Both the position numbers and the translations under genes were made by a program. Positions 10,873-20,252 of a DNA stretch of 64,000 bases are shown here, piece after piece. The stretch is from NCBI GenBank assembly GCA_023374025.1, contig SIJG01000108.1, forward strand, positions 288,993-352,992, read 5' to 3'. The DNA is from Heterodera schachtii. Its lineage: Eukaryota; Nematoda; Chromadorea; Rhabditida; Heteroderidae. How positions within the stretch are numbered: the stretch's first letter is position 1; each line of letters starts with the position of its first letter. Below the pieces are notes generated by a model. That model saw nothing but the letters and a program-made list of their open reading frames with translations, was not told the DNA's origin and did no database searches.

Positions 10873-12360
10873 GATGTGACATCTCATTCATTTCGGAGTC
10901 ATTTGCGCGGAAGGCCAACCTTTTGGGCAACATTGACCGTTCCGATTGTCAGACAATATTTGTGCCGATTTTTGGAGGTGGCAAATTGCTTGGCTGGTGA
11001 GTGGGTTTTTTATTTTTGAAAAAAATCAAAAATAGAAATTCAGAAAATTTGTTTTCATTATCACTTAGGTCTTCCTTCAATATTTATTAGAGCTCGGTAT
11101 TTTGAAAAAAGCCTGGGCCTGGATTTCCTGGACAAAAATCCAGGTCCAGCAAAAATCCAGGCTCGTCGAGACCTGGATCCAGGCCTGGACCTGGATTTTT
11201 TGAAAATAATTATTTGCTTAGAAATTTTCTAATTAATAAAATAATGTTTTTTTTAATTTATTTGATTTTTTTTGAAAACTTGGAAAAACATCGTTCACTT
11301 GAAATAATAAATTTTAAAATTTTGTCCAGGAAAATCCAGGTTTTTTTAAATGTGTTTTGCCTAGACCTGGACTTGGATTTTTTTCACATTATACCTAGAT
11401 TTCCTGGACAAAAATCCAGGTTGCCGAAAAATGGCATGGACCTGGATCCAGGAAAAATCCAGGCCTGGATCCAGGTACAGGCCGAGCTCTAATATTTATA
11501 CTTGATTTTCGTTCACGTTTTGCAGGGTCAACGATGTTCAAATTCGAATTGATGAGCTCAATTTGCAATTTGTGTACCGTTTGGGGGTGATGGAGGACAA
11601 ACATTTGCCGATGTGAGTTTGGCGTATTGTTTTTATCAAATTTTAATTAGATTCAATTAGTAAATGTCGTTTTTATATTACCTAATTTTAAGGTATTGCC
11701 AGAAGAAGTTCGACATGCTGTATGTTTAAAGAACAATTAATGGGTCTGCGCCGAAATGGCACTTAGGAGGGACCCACCCGTTTCGGCGCTCACGTTTCGG
11801 CGCCAGCTGGTTTTTCCACTTAAGCTTTTTTCTTTGGCATCCAAATCCAACAATCTTGGTATCATTCGAAAGCTCTTAACATGCTCCATTAGCCTAACAA
11901 AAAACAAAAAGATTTTTAAGCCTGAAAAAAATTTTATTGAGAAAAAACTTGAAAATTTCGACTTTTTCGCAATTTTCATGTATAACTTTTTTGATATTTG
12001 TCTAATCGTGAAGCAATAGCTTAGAAAAAGCTTCTAAACATATTAAGCTTTCGAACGATATCAAAAATGTTGGATTTGGATGACATTGAAAAAAAGTTAT
12101 TGAAAGCTATAGAGGAAAAACAAGCGCCGAAACGTGAGCGCCGAAACGAGGTGGACCCCACTTAGGACCCAATTTTAAGGCAAGTTTTTTAAAAAAATTG
12201 AAATTTCATCCCAATTCCCAAACACAGCCTTGCATCCGATTTGCTGTATGCCCTTGAAGTGGACATCGAATTAAGCAAAAAAGCGATCACTCGCAAGGAC
12301 AAAATGGCCAAATTTTTGACCGAGGAAGAAATTCAGCGCGAAATGGAGGGAAACGAATGA
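10873..12360 (+). CDS. DDI1-like retroviral-type aspartyl protease, 3' part
   Basis: Four plus-strand exons stay in phase: 10873-10996, 11526-11612, 11693-11719 and 12228-12360 (stop TGA). The product follows the DDI1 protease fold. CDISFISESFARKAN matches the stretch just after the catalytic D-[ST]-G, which is split by the upstream intron: only GA of the glycine codon is present here. VNDVQIRI, VMEDKHLPM and FDMLLASDLLYALEVDIEL match the strands ending in the family's LLGLDxL-IDL region, and the tail FLTEEEIQREMEGNE also fits DDI1. DDI1 proteins are ubiquitin-linked proteasome shuttles and endoproteases. The exon with the catalytic Asp and the ubiquitin-like domain were not found upstream. 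Short elements sit in two introns (11088 and 11769). Either the 5' exons lie farther away, or this is a partial gene. Confidence 0.7.
11088..11491. mobile_element. hAT-like MITE with CCTGGATCCAGG word
   Basis: A 404-bp insertion in a protease intron with an exact 8-bp duplication, ATATTTAT, at 11080-11087 and 11492-11499. The inverted ends are TAGAGCTCGG and CCGAGCTCTA. Both sub-terminal regions consist of iterated CCTGG, CCAGG and CCTGGATCCAGG; the middle is AT-rich and without coding sequence. Confidence 0.88.
11769..12158. mobile_element. Foldback element with TTTCGGCGC arms and 9-bp duplication
   Basis: Flanked by CACTTAGGA on both sides (11760-11768 and 12159-12167). The arms begin GGGACCCACC and GGGTCCACC and continue with CGTTTCGGCGCTCACG and TTTCGGCGCC, so one word occurs twice per arm. 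The core carries ATCATTCGAAAGCTCTTAAC and its reverse complement, as in the foldbacks at 12933 and 18900. It lies in the last intron of the DDI1-like gene. The 9-bp duplication points to a Mutator-like origin. Confidence 0.85.
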
Positions 12361-12539
12361 AAGAATGAATGGACGAAAGTGATCGGAGTATGTGATCACT
12401 GATCAGAGAAACATAAATCAAACAAATAAACATATTTGGCGCAATTTTGGACGAATAATTGTCATCCAGATCAGTTTTTTTACCTAAATCGAAAAAAATT
12501 TGCTTATTTTTACATCTTTTAAACGGAACCCGTCAGTTT

Positions 12540-12924
12540 CGGACCAGGGCGACTGGGCGCCGGCCAACTGGGCGCCAGCCTGGCTTTTGGAGCATAACTC
12601 TTTTCATAGTCGTCTGAATTGAATAAATTTAAGAGCATTCGATAGCCCTATGTATTCTCTATTAGCATGTAAAATTTCAAAAAATTTCGTCAGGTTTCAA
12701 AAAAGTTATGGCCAAAAATTTTCGGAAAACCCAGTTTGTCTAGTTTTTTTTGCCATAACTTTTCTGAAACTTAATGAAATTTTTCGATTTTTTGCATGCT
12801 AATAGAGAATACATAGGGCTATCGAATGCTCTTAAACTTATTCAATTCGGACAACTATGAAAAGAGTTATGCTCCAAAAGCCAGGCTGGCGCCCAGTTGG
12901 CCGGCGCCCAGTCGACCCCCACCG
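12540..12924. mobile_element. Foldback element with AACTGGGCGCC arms
   Basis: The arms contain GACTGGGCGCC, GGCCAACTGGGCGCCAG and CTTTTGGAGCATAACTC, repeated as exact reverse complements on the right. The core includes TCGATAGCCCTATGTATTCTC in both orientations. An 8-bp GTCAGTTT flanks the element at 12532-12539 and 12925-12932. It lies just downstream of the protease stop. Confidence 0.75.
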
Positions 12925-12932
12925 GTCAGTTT

Positions 12933-13165
12933 AACCACCACGGTTCGGCCCCAGCACGTTTTTCCACTATAGCTTTTTTATTTGTTATCCAAATCCATAA
13001 ATCCTGGTATCATTCGAAAGCTCTTCACATGCTTTATGATAAAGAAACTTTTTGATGAAATGATTAATCGCTTAGCTTCTGCTTAATGATAGCTTCTAAA
13101 CACGTAGAGCTTTCGAATGATACCAATTTTGAAGAAATTAACTGACGAACAAAAAACGTTAAGGC
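12933..13165. repeat. Palindromic foldback core
   Basis: A shorter palindrome of the same family: TGGTATCATTCGAAAGCTCTTC on the left and GAGCTTTCGAATGATACCA on the right around an AT-rich centre. It abuts the previous element and has no clear GC-word arms of its own beyond CGGTTCGGCCCC on the left. Confidence 0.55.
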
Positions 13166-13340
13166 CATTCCGATTTGAAGTTGTATAAATCGCCATTGTA
13201 CGAACTGCCATCAACTCCTTTTAAATCTTTATAATTTTTTTTTGTATTTTTCATTCGTCAGATGATCCAACACATGGACGAATTGGCGAACAATGTTAAT
13301 AAAGAATGGACAATGTGATCTGATCAGCTATGATGGACAA

Positions 13341-13365
13341 AGAGGGGAGAGAGAGAGAGAGAGGG

Positions 13366-13398
<33 letters not shown>

Positions 13399-13410
13399 AA
13401 GAGAGAGAGT
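13341..13410. repeat. GA/GGGG microsatellite
   Basis: The counterpart of the tract at 7515, with AGAGAG blocks interrupted by an eleven-base G run. It is purine-only for about 70 bases. Confidence 0.75.
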
Positions 13411-13895
13411 AGGCAATGGAAAATTAACAGACGAAAAAAATGGGAGACTGAGGCGTAGGAGGAGGAGAGAGAAAAAAAGAAGACCCGAAACGGAACAGAC
13501 ACGAAAAGGCTAGTCAAGCGAAAAGATTCAAATTAACTAAAAAAGCATGTGGATTGCCTAAATATTCCGTCCCTGCTGATCATCATCAACAGAAATTGAG
13601 GCAAATTACTCGACGCACAGCCCACTGCTCAAAAGCATTGCAAAATCATGTTAACTGTACATACATTAAAGACACAGAACTTGCAAAATTAAATAATTTT
13701 GAGCATTTTAGAGTTGGACATTCTTGGTTCTTTTTCAAAAAATTTCAAATGCTTTTATAATTTTTCGGTACAAAAGCGAAAAAAGACCGATTGTGCCGGT
13801 CTCAAATTTGGTGACTCTTTAAGCATTTTCATGTCCATGTCCTGGTAATTTGCAATTCTATCTTGTCCAAATAGTCTTTCCTCTTCAATTTTTTT

Positions 13896-14470
13896 TCATT
13901 TTTTGCATCCAATCCAGTAGGGGTGGTAATAATAGTACGGTTGTGCCATCATCAGCTTCACTTTCGTCTTCCGATTGAAGTCGCACAGATTGCATGATTT
14001 GCGGGCGTACGTCTCGCGGTAATAACGGCACACATAAAGGAACTCATCGCACTTCCAAAACTCCAATCGATCAACGCACGTGTCGTCGTAGTCGACGTCG
14101 TTGGAAATCGCTGCGGGGGACGGAGGGGCGGAGGAAGTGAAAAGCGGAAAAAAGCCTAGCGGAAAGGGCACCGATTTAAGCAATTAAATTAGTAATTGGA
14201 GCTAATTTTTGTAATAATTAACTTTAAATATACTTCATAAGCTAATCAGGAGGATTTGGTGTTTTGATGAGTGACCAATTGAAAAAGAATCATTAATTAA
14301 TTATCTATCCCCAACTTGTCATTGCGCTTAAAAATGGACCAATTAAAGAATTATTAGCCAAAAACCCAACCAACATATTTACCATGGGCAGAAAGAAACA
14401 GCGGTTGCAAACATAAAATTGGGAGGATAGCAATTAAATAAAAATAATTTTTTGTGACTTTCGACGACAT
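13896..14470 (-). CDS. Small secreted ShKT-like protein, copy 2 (intact)
   Basis: Two exons, 14470-14383 and 14155-13896, joined through a GT-AG intron in phase 1, give 115 aa. Exon 1 encodes MSSKVTK followed by a hydrophobic run ([18 protein letters not shown]), a clear signal peptide. Exon 2 has an Ala/Pro/Ser linker and then [19 protein letters not shown] and ARKSCNLC, spaced like an ShKT domain but with five of the usual six cysteines; a further cysteine is four residues from the end, after a YYYYHPYW tail. ShKT domains occur in nematode secreted toxins, proteases and surface proteins. A secreted role, perhaps in the host, is plausible but inferred. The copy at 7948-9171 is broken. Confidence 0.65.
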
Positions 14471-15029
14471 TTCGAAAAATTGGCAGATGATAATTAGTCA
14501 ATGAATTGGTTAATTAGCAAATTTCTTTAAATATTGAGGTTAAGAACGACCAAAGGGGCTTTACTTCTCCAACTGCTGAATTAAAAGCTATTCAAACAAC
14601 AAAGAAACAATGTTGTGCTCCTATTTCAGTATAATTTTTTTTATTTTTAAAATTGGAAATGCAAAAACCATTTAATAATTAACTCCCAAATTGGAATTTT
14701 CATATATTCTTTATTAAATTTTCAAAAAGTAAAGCAATAAATATAAAAACGAAAAAGTGAAATAAACAAAATTAAATATGATGGACAAAGTCTTACGGTA
14801 GGTAGGTGCTCAATGATACTGAGAATCCTAAAAAAACAGATTTTTTCTCACATACCTTTGGGATGAAGGTCACCAAAATATATGTTACAATATATAAATC
14901 CGAAGGATTCTTTGACAAAAGTGAAAAAGATAAAAGTTATGGGTCCTCAAAAATTAGTGCGCGAAATTTTCGCGCAGCAACGATAACTAGGTATGTGTAA
15001 TTGCTAATGAAAGTAATGCTTCTGACTAG

Positions 15030-15530
15030 GGTTCAAGCCCCGTGGGCGGGGGTGGCTTTTCGCGGGGGCGGGGGTTGGCGGGGGGTCAGAGTTGCGTGGG
15101 CGGTAGCGGGGGCAAGGGCGTAGGCAGGGGGGGGGCTGAGGGAGCTAAAGCCGCCCCCCCCCCCCGAAACCAAAAAAAAAGAAAAATTTTCAGTAAATTT
15201 TCTTGAAATTTTAAGAAATTTTCTTAACAAAATTGCATTAAAATACCCAAAAAATTTCCCGGCGGCGCCTACCGGCACCGCCGGACCCCCATTTTACCAT
15301 ATTTTTGAAAAATGGAGACGAAAATGCCAAAAAATAGTAATTTTTTGGCGAAAAATTTTGTTAAATACACCCCATAACTCGGGATTTCAAAAAACGAAAA
15401 ATACACCCCTCAAAATCGAATTTGTGACTTCAGCCCCCCCCCCCCCCCGAAGCCAAGGGTCTGGCTACGCCTTTGAGCGGGGGCACGATAACCCCGCCCC
15501 CGCGGGGGCGGGGGTCTGGCTTGAATTAGC
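15030..15530. repeat. GC-rich palindromic host repeat around a nested MITE
   Basis: The sequence at 15030-15112 (GGGTTCAAGCCCCGTGGGCG and onward) and 15476-15530 (CCCCGCCCCCGCGGGGGCGG and onward) is strongly GC-biased and partly self-complementary. It is split by the element at 15113-15475. The first bases resemble the ends of the 44855 element (GGGTTAAGCCCCG), so it is probably an older relative. Confidence 0.5.
15113..15475. mobile_element. hAT-like MITE, CAAGGGCGTAG family, copy 1
   Basis: The inverted ends are CAAGGGCGTAGGCAG and TGGCTACGCCTTTG. An exact 8-bp duplication, AGCGGGGG, lies at 15105-15112 and 15476-15483. Inside are long G and C runs, the GC module GGCGGCGCCTACCGGCACC at about 15260, and AT-rich filler. 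It has the same family and order as 24000-24403. Confidence 0.88.
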
Positions 15531-15569
15531 TCCAAAAAATGTCAAAAAATAAATAAATAAAAAAACAGG

Positions 15570-15625
15570 TTTTTTTGGGGGGGGGGGGGGAGGCGGTGCC
15601 GATAGGCGCTGCCGCCGGACGAAAG
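15570..15625. repeat. Poly-G tract with GC module
   Basis: A fourteen-base G run, then GGCGGTGCCGATAGGCGCTG and GCCGCCGG. No matching ends were found, so this is an isolated copy of the GC module. Confidence 0.6.
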
Positions 15626-15752
15626 CATTCGCTTAGAAAAGATGCTCCTTTTCAAAAAAAAAATTTTAGATACCATAGGAAATATTGTCTATATCTGTAG
15701 AGATCATCTACGTTTAAATTGGCATGGTTTAGAATGCCCTACTCAAAAGAGG

Positions 15753-16210
15753 GTGGATGAAGGTGGGAGGGTGGGGAAGGCGGGAGAGGTGAGGGGGGAG
15801 GGGGGGGTGGGGGAGGCGGGAGAGGAGGAAGGGGGGGGGGAGAAGAGGGTGGAAGAAGGGGGGGGGGGAGGGGGGGGTGGGGAGAGAGAGGAGAGGGTGG
15901 AAGAAGTGGGGAGGGTGGAAGGGGGTAGGTTGGGAAGGGGGGGGGGGGAAGAGGAGGGAGGGCAGAGAGAGGAGATGGTCGAAGAAGAGGGGGGAGGGGG
16001 TGGGGAAGGGGGGGGGGAAGAGGAGGGAGGGGAGAGAGAGGAGAAAGTGGCAGAAGAGGGGGGAGGGGGGAAGGGGGGGGGGGGGGGGGAAGAGGAAGGA
16101 GGGCAGAGAGAGGAGATAGTGGAAGAAGAAGGGGGAGGGGGGAAGGGGGGGGGGAGAGGTGAGGTTGGAGGGGAGGGTGGAAGTGGAAGGGGAAGAGGAG
16201 GATGGGGGGG
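15753..16210. repeat. 450-bp polypurine (GGGGAGG/GAGAGAG) minisatellite
   Basis: Almost purely G and A on the plus strand, with units such as GGAAGAGGAGGGAGGGCAGAGAGAGGAG repeated with variation. Long open frames on both strands are an effect of composition. Related flanks, ACGTTTAAATTGGCAT before the tract (15711) and ACGTTTGAATTGGCAT after it (16274), suggest an expanded tract between duplicated flanks. A shorter purine tract lies at 16333-16420. Confidence 0.8.
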
Positions 16211-16424
16211 CCTTTGTGAAATCGGTAAAAATAGCACATTAGGGATACTTGGCTATATGTTTAAAGACCAACTACGTTTGAATTGGCATCATTTAATATG
16301 CCGAACGCAAGATTGGTACTTGGCTTTTTTGTAGGGGGAGGGGGGGGGGGGGGGGGGAAGAGGAGAGAGGGGAGAGAGAGGAGAGGGTGGATGAGGGGGG
16401 CGGGGAGCGTGGGGAGAAGGGCCG

Positions 16425-16560
16425 AAGGCCCCGTACGAGGCCGCGAAGCGGCCGAGTGAGTACCTTTAGCGCGATAAAAAACATTGTCAACTGTTCTTTG
16501 CTGGCCCAGTGTTGAAAGCGGCCCCGGCGCTTTCACAGGGCCCCTTGGGGCCCTGGTTAC
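16425..16560. repeat. Cluster of short perfect GC hairpins
   Basis: Within 130 bases there are GGGCCGAAGGCCC, GGCCGCGAAGCGGCC, AAAGCGGCCCCGGCGCTTT and GGGCCCCTTGGGGCCC, each a short perfect stem with a tiny loop. The composition is unlike the surroundings. No tRNA or rRNA pattern was recognised. Confidence 0.6.
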
Positions 16561-16919
16561 CTAAAAGGACATTCTGATCGGGGGGGGGGGGGAGAGATAT
16601 CACAATAATTATTGATCAGAAATGATCAGGCTAAACAAGAAAGGAATTCCAACTTTGTGTCAAAAATGACACAATTTTTTTTTCAATTTTTGGTGTCTAA
16701 TTTCCGTAAAGCCGAAAAATAATGGTACAATAGGAGTCCGACTGTGCCGACGCTTAAATAACAAATTTAATCATTTATCCTTAAGATATACACAATACAT
16801 GTGATCACTGACCATTCCATGCTAAAAATAACATTTTCTATGAGCACGTCAATAATTCCATAATTCAAATTGATCGATCACTTCCCAATAAATCATTCAT
16901 TTCTGCTGCTGATCAGTGA

Positions 16920-18274
16920 TCACTTGGGCCGAGCGTTGCGTCGAGAAGCCTAAAAACAGAAATGGAATGATTTCGGATTTTTGAATAAGCATTCATTCAC
17001 TGACTCGTCGTCCATTTCGTCCTCCCTGATATTTTGGATGAAAATTTGATTCCACCGATAATAAAATTGCCAATCACTCGCTTCTTCTTCCCATTTCGCC
17101 CATTTGCTCGCGTCACGCACAATTGGGCAACGGATCAGCAAAAAATTTTCGTTGTAATTGTCACTTCTTTTCAATTTAATTGTTCACGGGTCAATTCGTT
17201 GGTCAGATTGAAAAGCACGACGGAGTCAGCAAAAGGCAACCCAATCCAAACGAGAACAATGAAATTGACCGGAGATGAAGCATAGGTAAATGCCTAAAAT
17301 GTTGAAAACTCGTTAAAAAAAATAAATGACATTTAACGATTGGGGAGGCGGCATGAAAATCTAAAAATGGGCACTTTTACGGGTTCAGATGGTCCGTTGG
17401 GTGCCCATTGAAAAGTCTAATGTGGGGACCCGCGTTTGGTTCGCATATTTTTAATACACGAAAACTTATTTTTTGTCAACGAACCTAAAAACCCTAAAAG
17501 TCCTAAATAAGTCAATTAGTAAGCACCGCTTTGATGGCTTCACTCTTCGACGCCCAATTCCCATCATCCCTACTCAAAAAGCCTCTCAACACTTTTGGCA
17601 CTTTGTCCGGGCGGGGAGTGAAAAGCCATTTGGCCACCGCTTGTCCATTCGAAGCACTGGCATTTTCATCGGCAGGAAATTCGGTGAAGAAATTGGTGGT
17701 ATAAAATGTGACAACACGAAGAGATGGATAATTGCTGAGAATTGACGGGGCCAATTGACGCAAACGGCTGAAAACGGTGTCCGTCAATCCCATGATACGA
17801 ATATTTTTTCCGATCATTGGCCAAATGTTGCGCAAAAGGAACTCCGCAATGCGATCATTGTATATATTGATGATAAAATTAATTGGACCGAAGGCGAAAA
17901 TTTGACGAAAACTGCGGAGAAAAGTGATGGTATTGCGGTCGATGAAACTAAAAATGGATAAGCAATGTCGAAAAATTTTGCCTAATTGCCAGTTTTACTT
18001 GATGCTGATCCGTTGGAATCCGATGACTTTTCGTGGCATTTGAATTTGCGGAATTGGCAATTCTTCCCCATAGTAATTGATAATTTCCATTTCCTTGATG
18101 CCATTTTCTCCAATATTGCTTTGAATTCGAATAAGTGCCAATGTCCATTTGCGCGTCTTGAAGTGTTCGTCCACGTAGATGTTAAAACGGTGGCTAATCA
18201 TCGCAATTCCGAGGCCAAGTTGTGAAGGCGTAATCAAATCGAACACCGAAAGCCAACAGTCGGCGGAAATGAAA
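16920..18274 (-). pseudogene. Cyst-nematode F-box-like family member 1, frameshifted
   Basis: Exons on the minus strand: 18274-17999, 17947-17527, 17293-17001 and 16949-16920. The order of conserved pieces is typical: FISADCWLSVFDLITPSQLG (F-box-like helix pair), HFKTRKW, FIDRNTITFLRSF, LLRNIWPMIGKNI, a long middle exon ending KWLFTPRPDKVPKV, then SPVNFIVLVWIGLPFADS, LTNELTREQL, ENFLLIRCPIVRD and KWAKWEEEA. One base is missing between LTREQLN and the LKRSDNY frame near 17180; the third listed exon is 293 bp where 294 is needed. No start-codon exon was found upstream. F-box proteins are SCF ubiquitin-ligase adaptors; this divergent family is expanded in cyst nematodes. I read it as a pseudogene, or a gene with a sequencing indel. 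Confidence 0.7.
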
Positions 18275-18307
18275 CTGAAAAATTAAATTTACATACATTT
18301 TTTAAAT

Positions 18308-18469
18308 TTATTTTTTATACATTTTCTTTTTTGGTGGTTTTTTGAGGCGGTCCCAATAAATCCAAAGAATGGTGCAACAGCCGACAAACAATGGCACAAC
18401 GAACAGACTAAAAAAATGAGAAGGAAATGGTAAATGTCGAGAAGAAATGCGTAAAACATACAGAATCAT
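18308..18469 (-). CDS. Small single-pass membrane protein, 53 aa, unknown
   Basis: The frame runs from ATG at 18469 to TAA at 18308. It has one strong hydrophobic segment, LFVVPLFVGCCTILWIY, followed by a basic tail WDRLKKPPKKKMYKK, the layout of a tail-anchored or small inner-membrane protein. A possible CAT-TTTTTTAG acceptor in the middle means the first 20 codons could be intron of a longer gene. It sits about 30 bases upstream of the F-box-like pseudogene exon, so it could also be the remains of that gene's 5' intron. I do not recognise a family. Confidence 0.35.
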   Translation of the reverse strand: MILYVLRISSRHLPFPSHFFSLFVVPLFVGCCTILWIYWDRLKKPPKKKMYKK

Positions 18470-18899
18470 TTTAGAAGGAATTGTCAGGGAGAAACAGTCA
18501 AAGAAGAGAGAGACGAACAAAAATAAATGGCGAATGGAAAATAATAATGGAAGGTGGAGGAAGAGCAGCAACCACTTTTATACTAATTTGTTCGTTCGTT
18601 TGTATGCTTTTGCATTTTCCAATTTTTTCGCAAATATAAAAAGCTCTCCATCCTCCCCCATTTTCTTCCATTCACTCAATTTTCCTTAAAAAAGATGAAA
18701 TTTTACGACGCAAGATGGAGGGGGCGGGGGCAGCAAAATGGAAAATAGGTAGGTTTTTGCAAAATTTTTACACCATAAGCCCACCCATCCGTGGCTGTCC
18801 TCATTTCCAACAAAACAAGCCCTCCTGCACCGTAACAAATGACCAGTTCTGTCCAAGCCAAAATTTTGGGGCCAGTTTTTTTTTAACACAAAATCAGCC

Positions 18900-19297
18900 A
18901 AATTTTTACAAAATTTGGCACAAAATTTGAACGCAAACTGCGTCTGAGACAACTTTATGAAGCAATAACTTTTTTCTTTGTTGGCCAAATCAAACAAACT
19001 TGGTATCATTCGAAAGCTCTATATGTTTAGAAAATATTTATAAGCATTTTCTAAGCGATTAAGCAAGCCACAAAAAGTTAAAGCTTGGAAACTGCAAAAA
19101 AGTCCGAATTTTTGTATATTTCTATTTTTAACTGTTTTAGTTCTGTACTAATCACTTCGAATCTTTGTTAGCTGATAGAGCTTATGAAGAGCTTCAGAAT
19201 GATACCAAGATTGTTTGATTTGGCCAAAATTGAAAAAAGTTATGGCTTCATAAAGGTGTCTCAGACGCAGTTGGCCAGACGCAGTTGGCCCGTTCCG
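18900..19297. mobile_element. Foldback element with GACGCAGTTGGCC end
   Basis: The arms contain AACTGCGTCTGAGACA on the left and TGTCTCAGACGCAGTTGGCC on the right. The core has TTGGTATCATTCGAAAGCTC and its complement. The right end, CAGACGCAGTTGGCCCGTTCCG, is the reverse complement of the left end of the foldback at 20253. The left end is degenerate. Confidence 0.6.
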
Positions 19298-19559
19298 GTA
19301 CCCATAGTGGACGGTGGAAGCAGAGAAAATAGTGGTGAATTACGAAATTCACCCGCCATCTCCGACAAATTTTTTTGCGTAGAATTTCATTTCATTTCCT
19401 CATATTTTTATTGACAGTGAAGCGTTGGGTTTTCAGAAAATTTTTGAATGCTTTTTTTCTCACCAACACTCGGCTTGATTCCTACCTATCTAATGTTTGT
19501 AAAATCTTAATTATTTTTTTTTCAATTTTCCACAACTTCTAATAAGTATGAGCCAGGTT

Positions 19560-19935
19560 TTGATGAATACCCTACATAAAAACAGGGCGCACTTTGGCGC
19601 AGACAAGTTTAAAGTTTCTTAACTTTTTTTTATTCAACAAAATAAAAAAATGTTGATATTGATCTATAGGTCTAAATGTTTTTTATTTCAAAAATTATAT
19701 TAGGTTTAAAAAGAGATGGCGCGCTGCGCCAAAATGGCCAGAAAATGCAATTTTTTAAGGTTTTTGGCTTTATCATTTTGTTTCTCAGCTAAATTTTTTG
19801 AAACTTTGTAGGTAAATAGGCAATTTCAAGCCATTTAAAATCATACCAAGATTATTTAATTTGGTTGGTAAATAAAAATGCTATGACGTTCTGCGCCAAA
19901 GTGGGCGGTTCTCCATTTGCCCGTTTTTATTTTTC
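19560..19935. mobile_element. Foldback element with ACTTTGGCGCAGA word
   Basis: The left arm has GGGCGCACTTTGGCGCAGA and the right arm TTCTGCGCCAAAGTGGGCGG, around an AT-rich palindromic core with AATCATACCAAGATTATTTAA. No target-site duplication was recognised. Confidence 0.5.
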
Positions 19936-20252
19936 ATGTTTTTTTAGAGGGAGGCTATTAACTAGAGGCGTGCGGGTACAGCACCGCACCCAAAAAATCG
20001 TTGGTGTTGTCGTATGTTGGGGGACCCTCTACCGTATCAATTATTCTTTGTAAATGACACTGTATTTTAGCCCGAAAAACGAAAGCATTCTCAAAAATAA
20101 TGTCTAAATTGAAGTACATTCGAATGAAAGCCAACAACTGTCCGATGATTGATTTTGTCCGAACCGGTGAGTGCTTTTTAATTGCTGAAGAAGTGCCGGG
20201 TTCAATTTACAAAAATGGCATTCTGTAACATGACTGTCGGGTATATTGTCGG

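Larger units (their letters stand above)
13280..14790. repeat. Duplicate of the 7.44-9.37 kb block
   Basis: A direct duplication of the segment holding the GA tract, the ShKT-like gene and its 5' flank. It is highly similar to 7440-9375 except for small indels, insertions near 13600-13710 and 14340-14680, and absence of the foldback at 8343. The two copies are about 5.8 kb apart in the same orientation. Confidence 0.85.

Noticed and set aside
15739..16334. Open frames of 80-230 codons on both strands
   Set aside because: They are Gly/Glu/Arg or Pro/Leu/Ser repeats produced by the polypurine tract.
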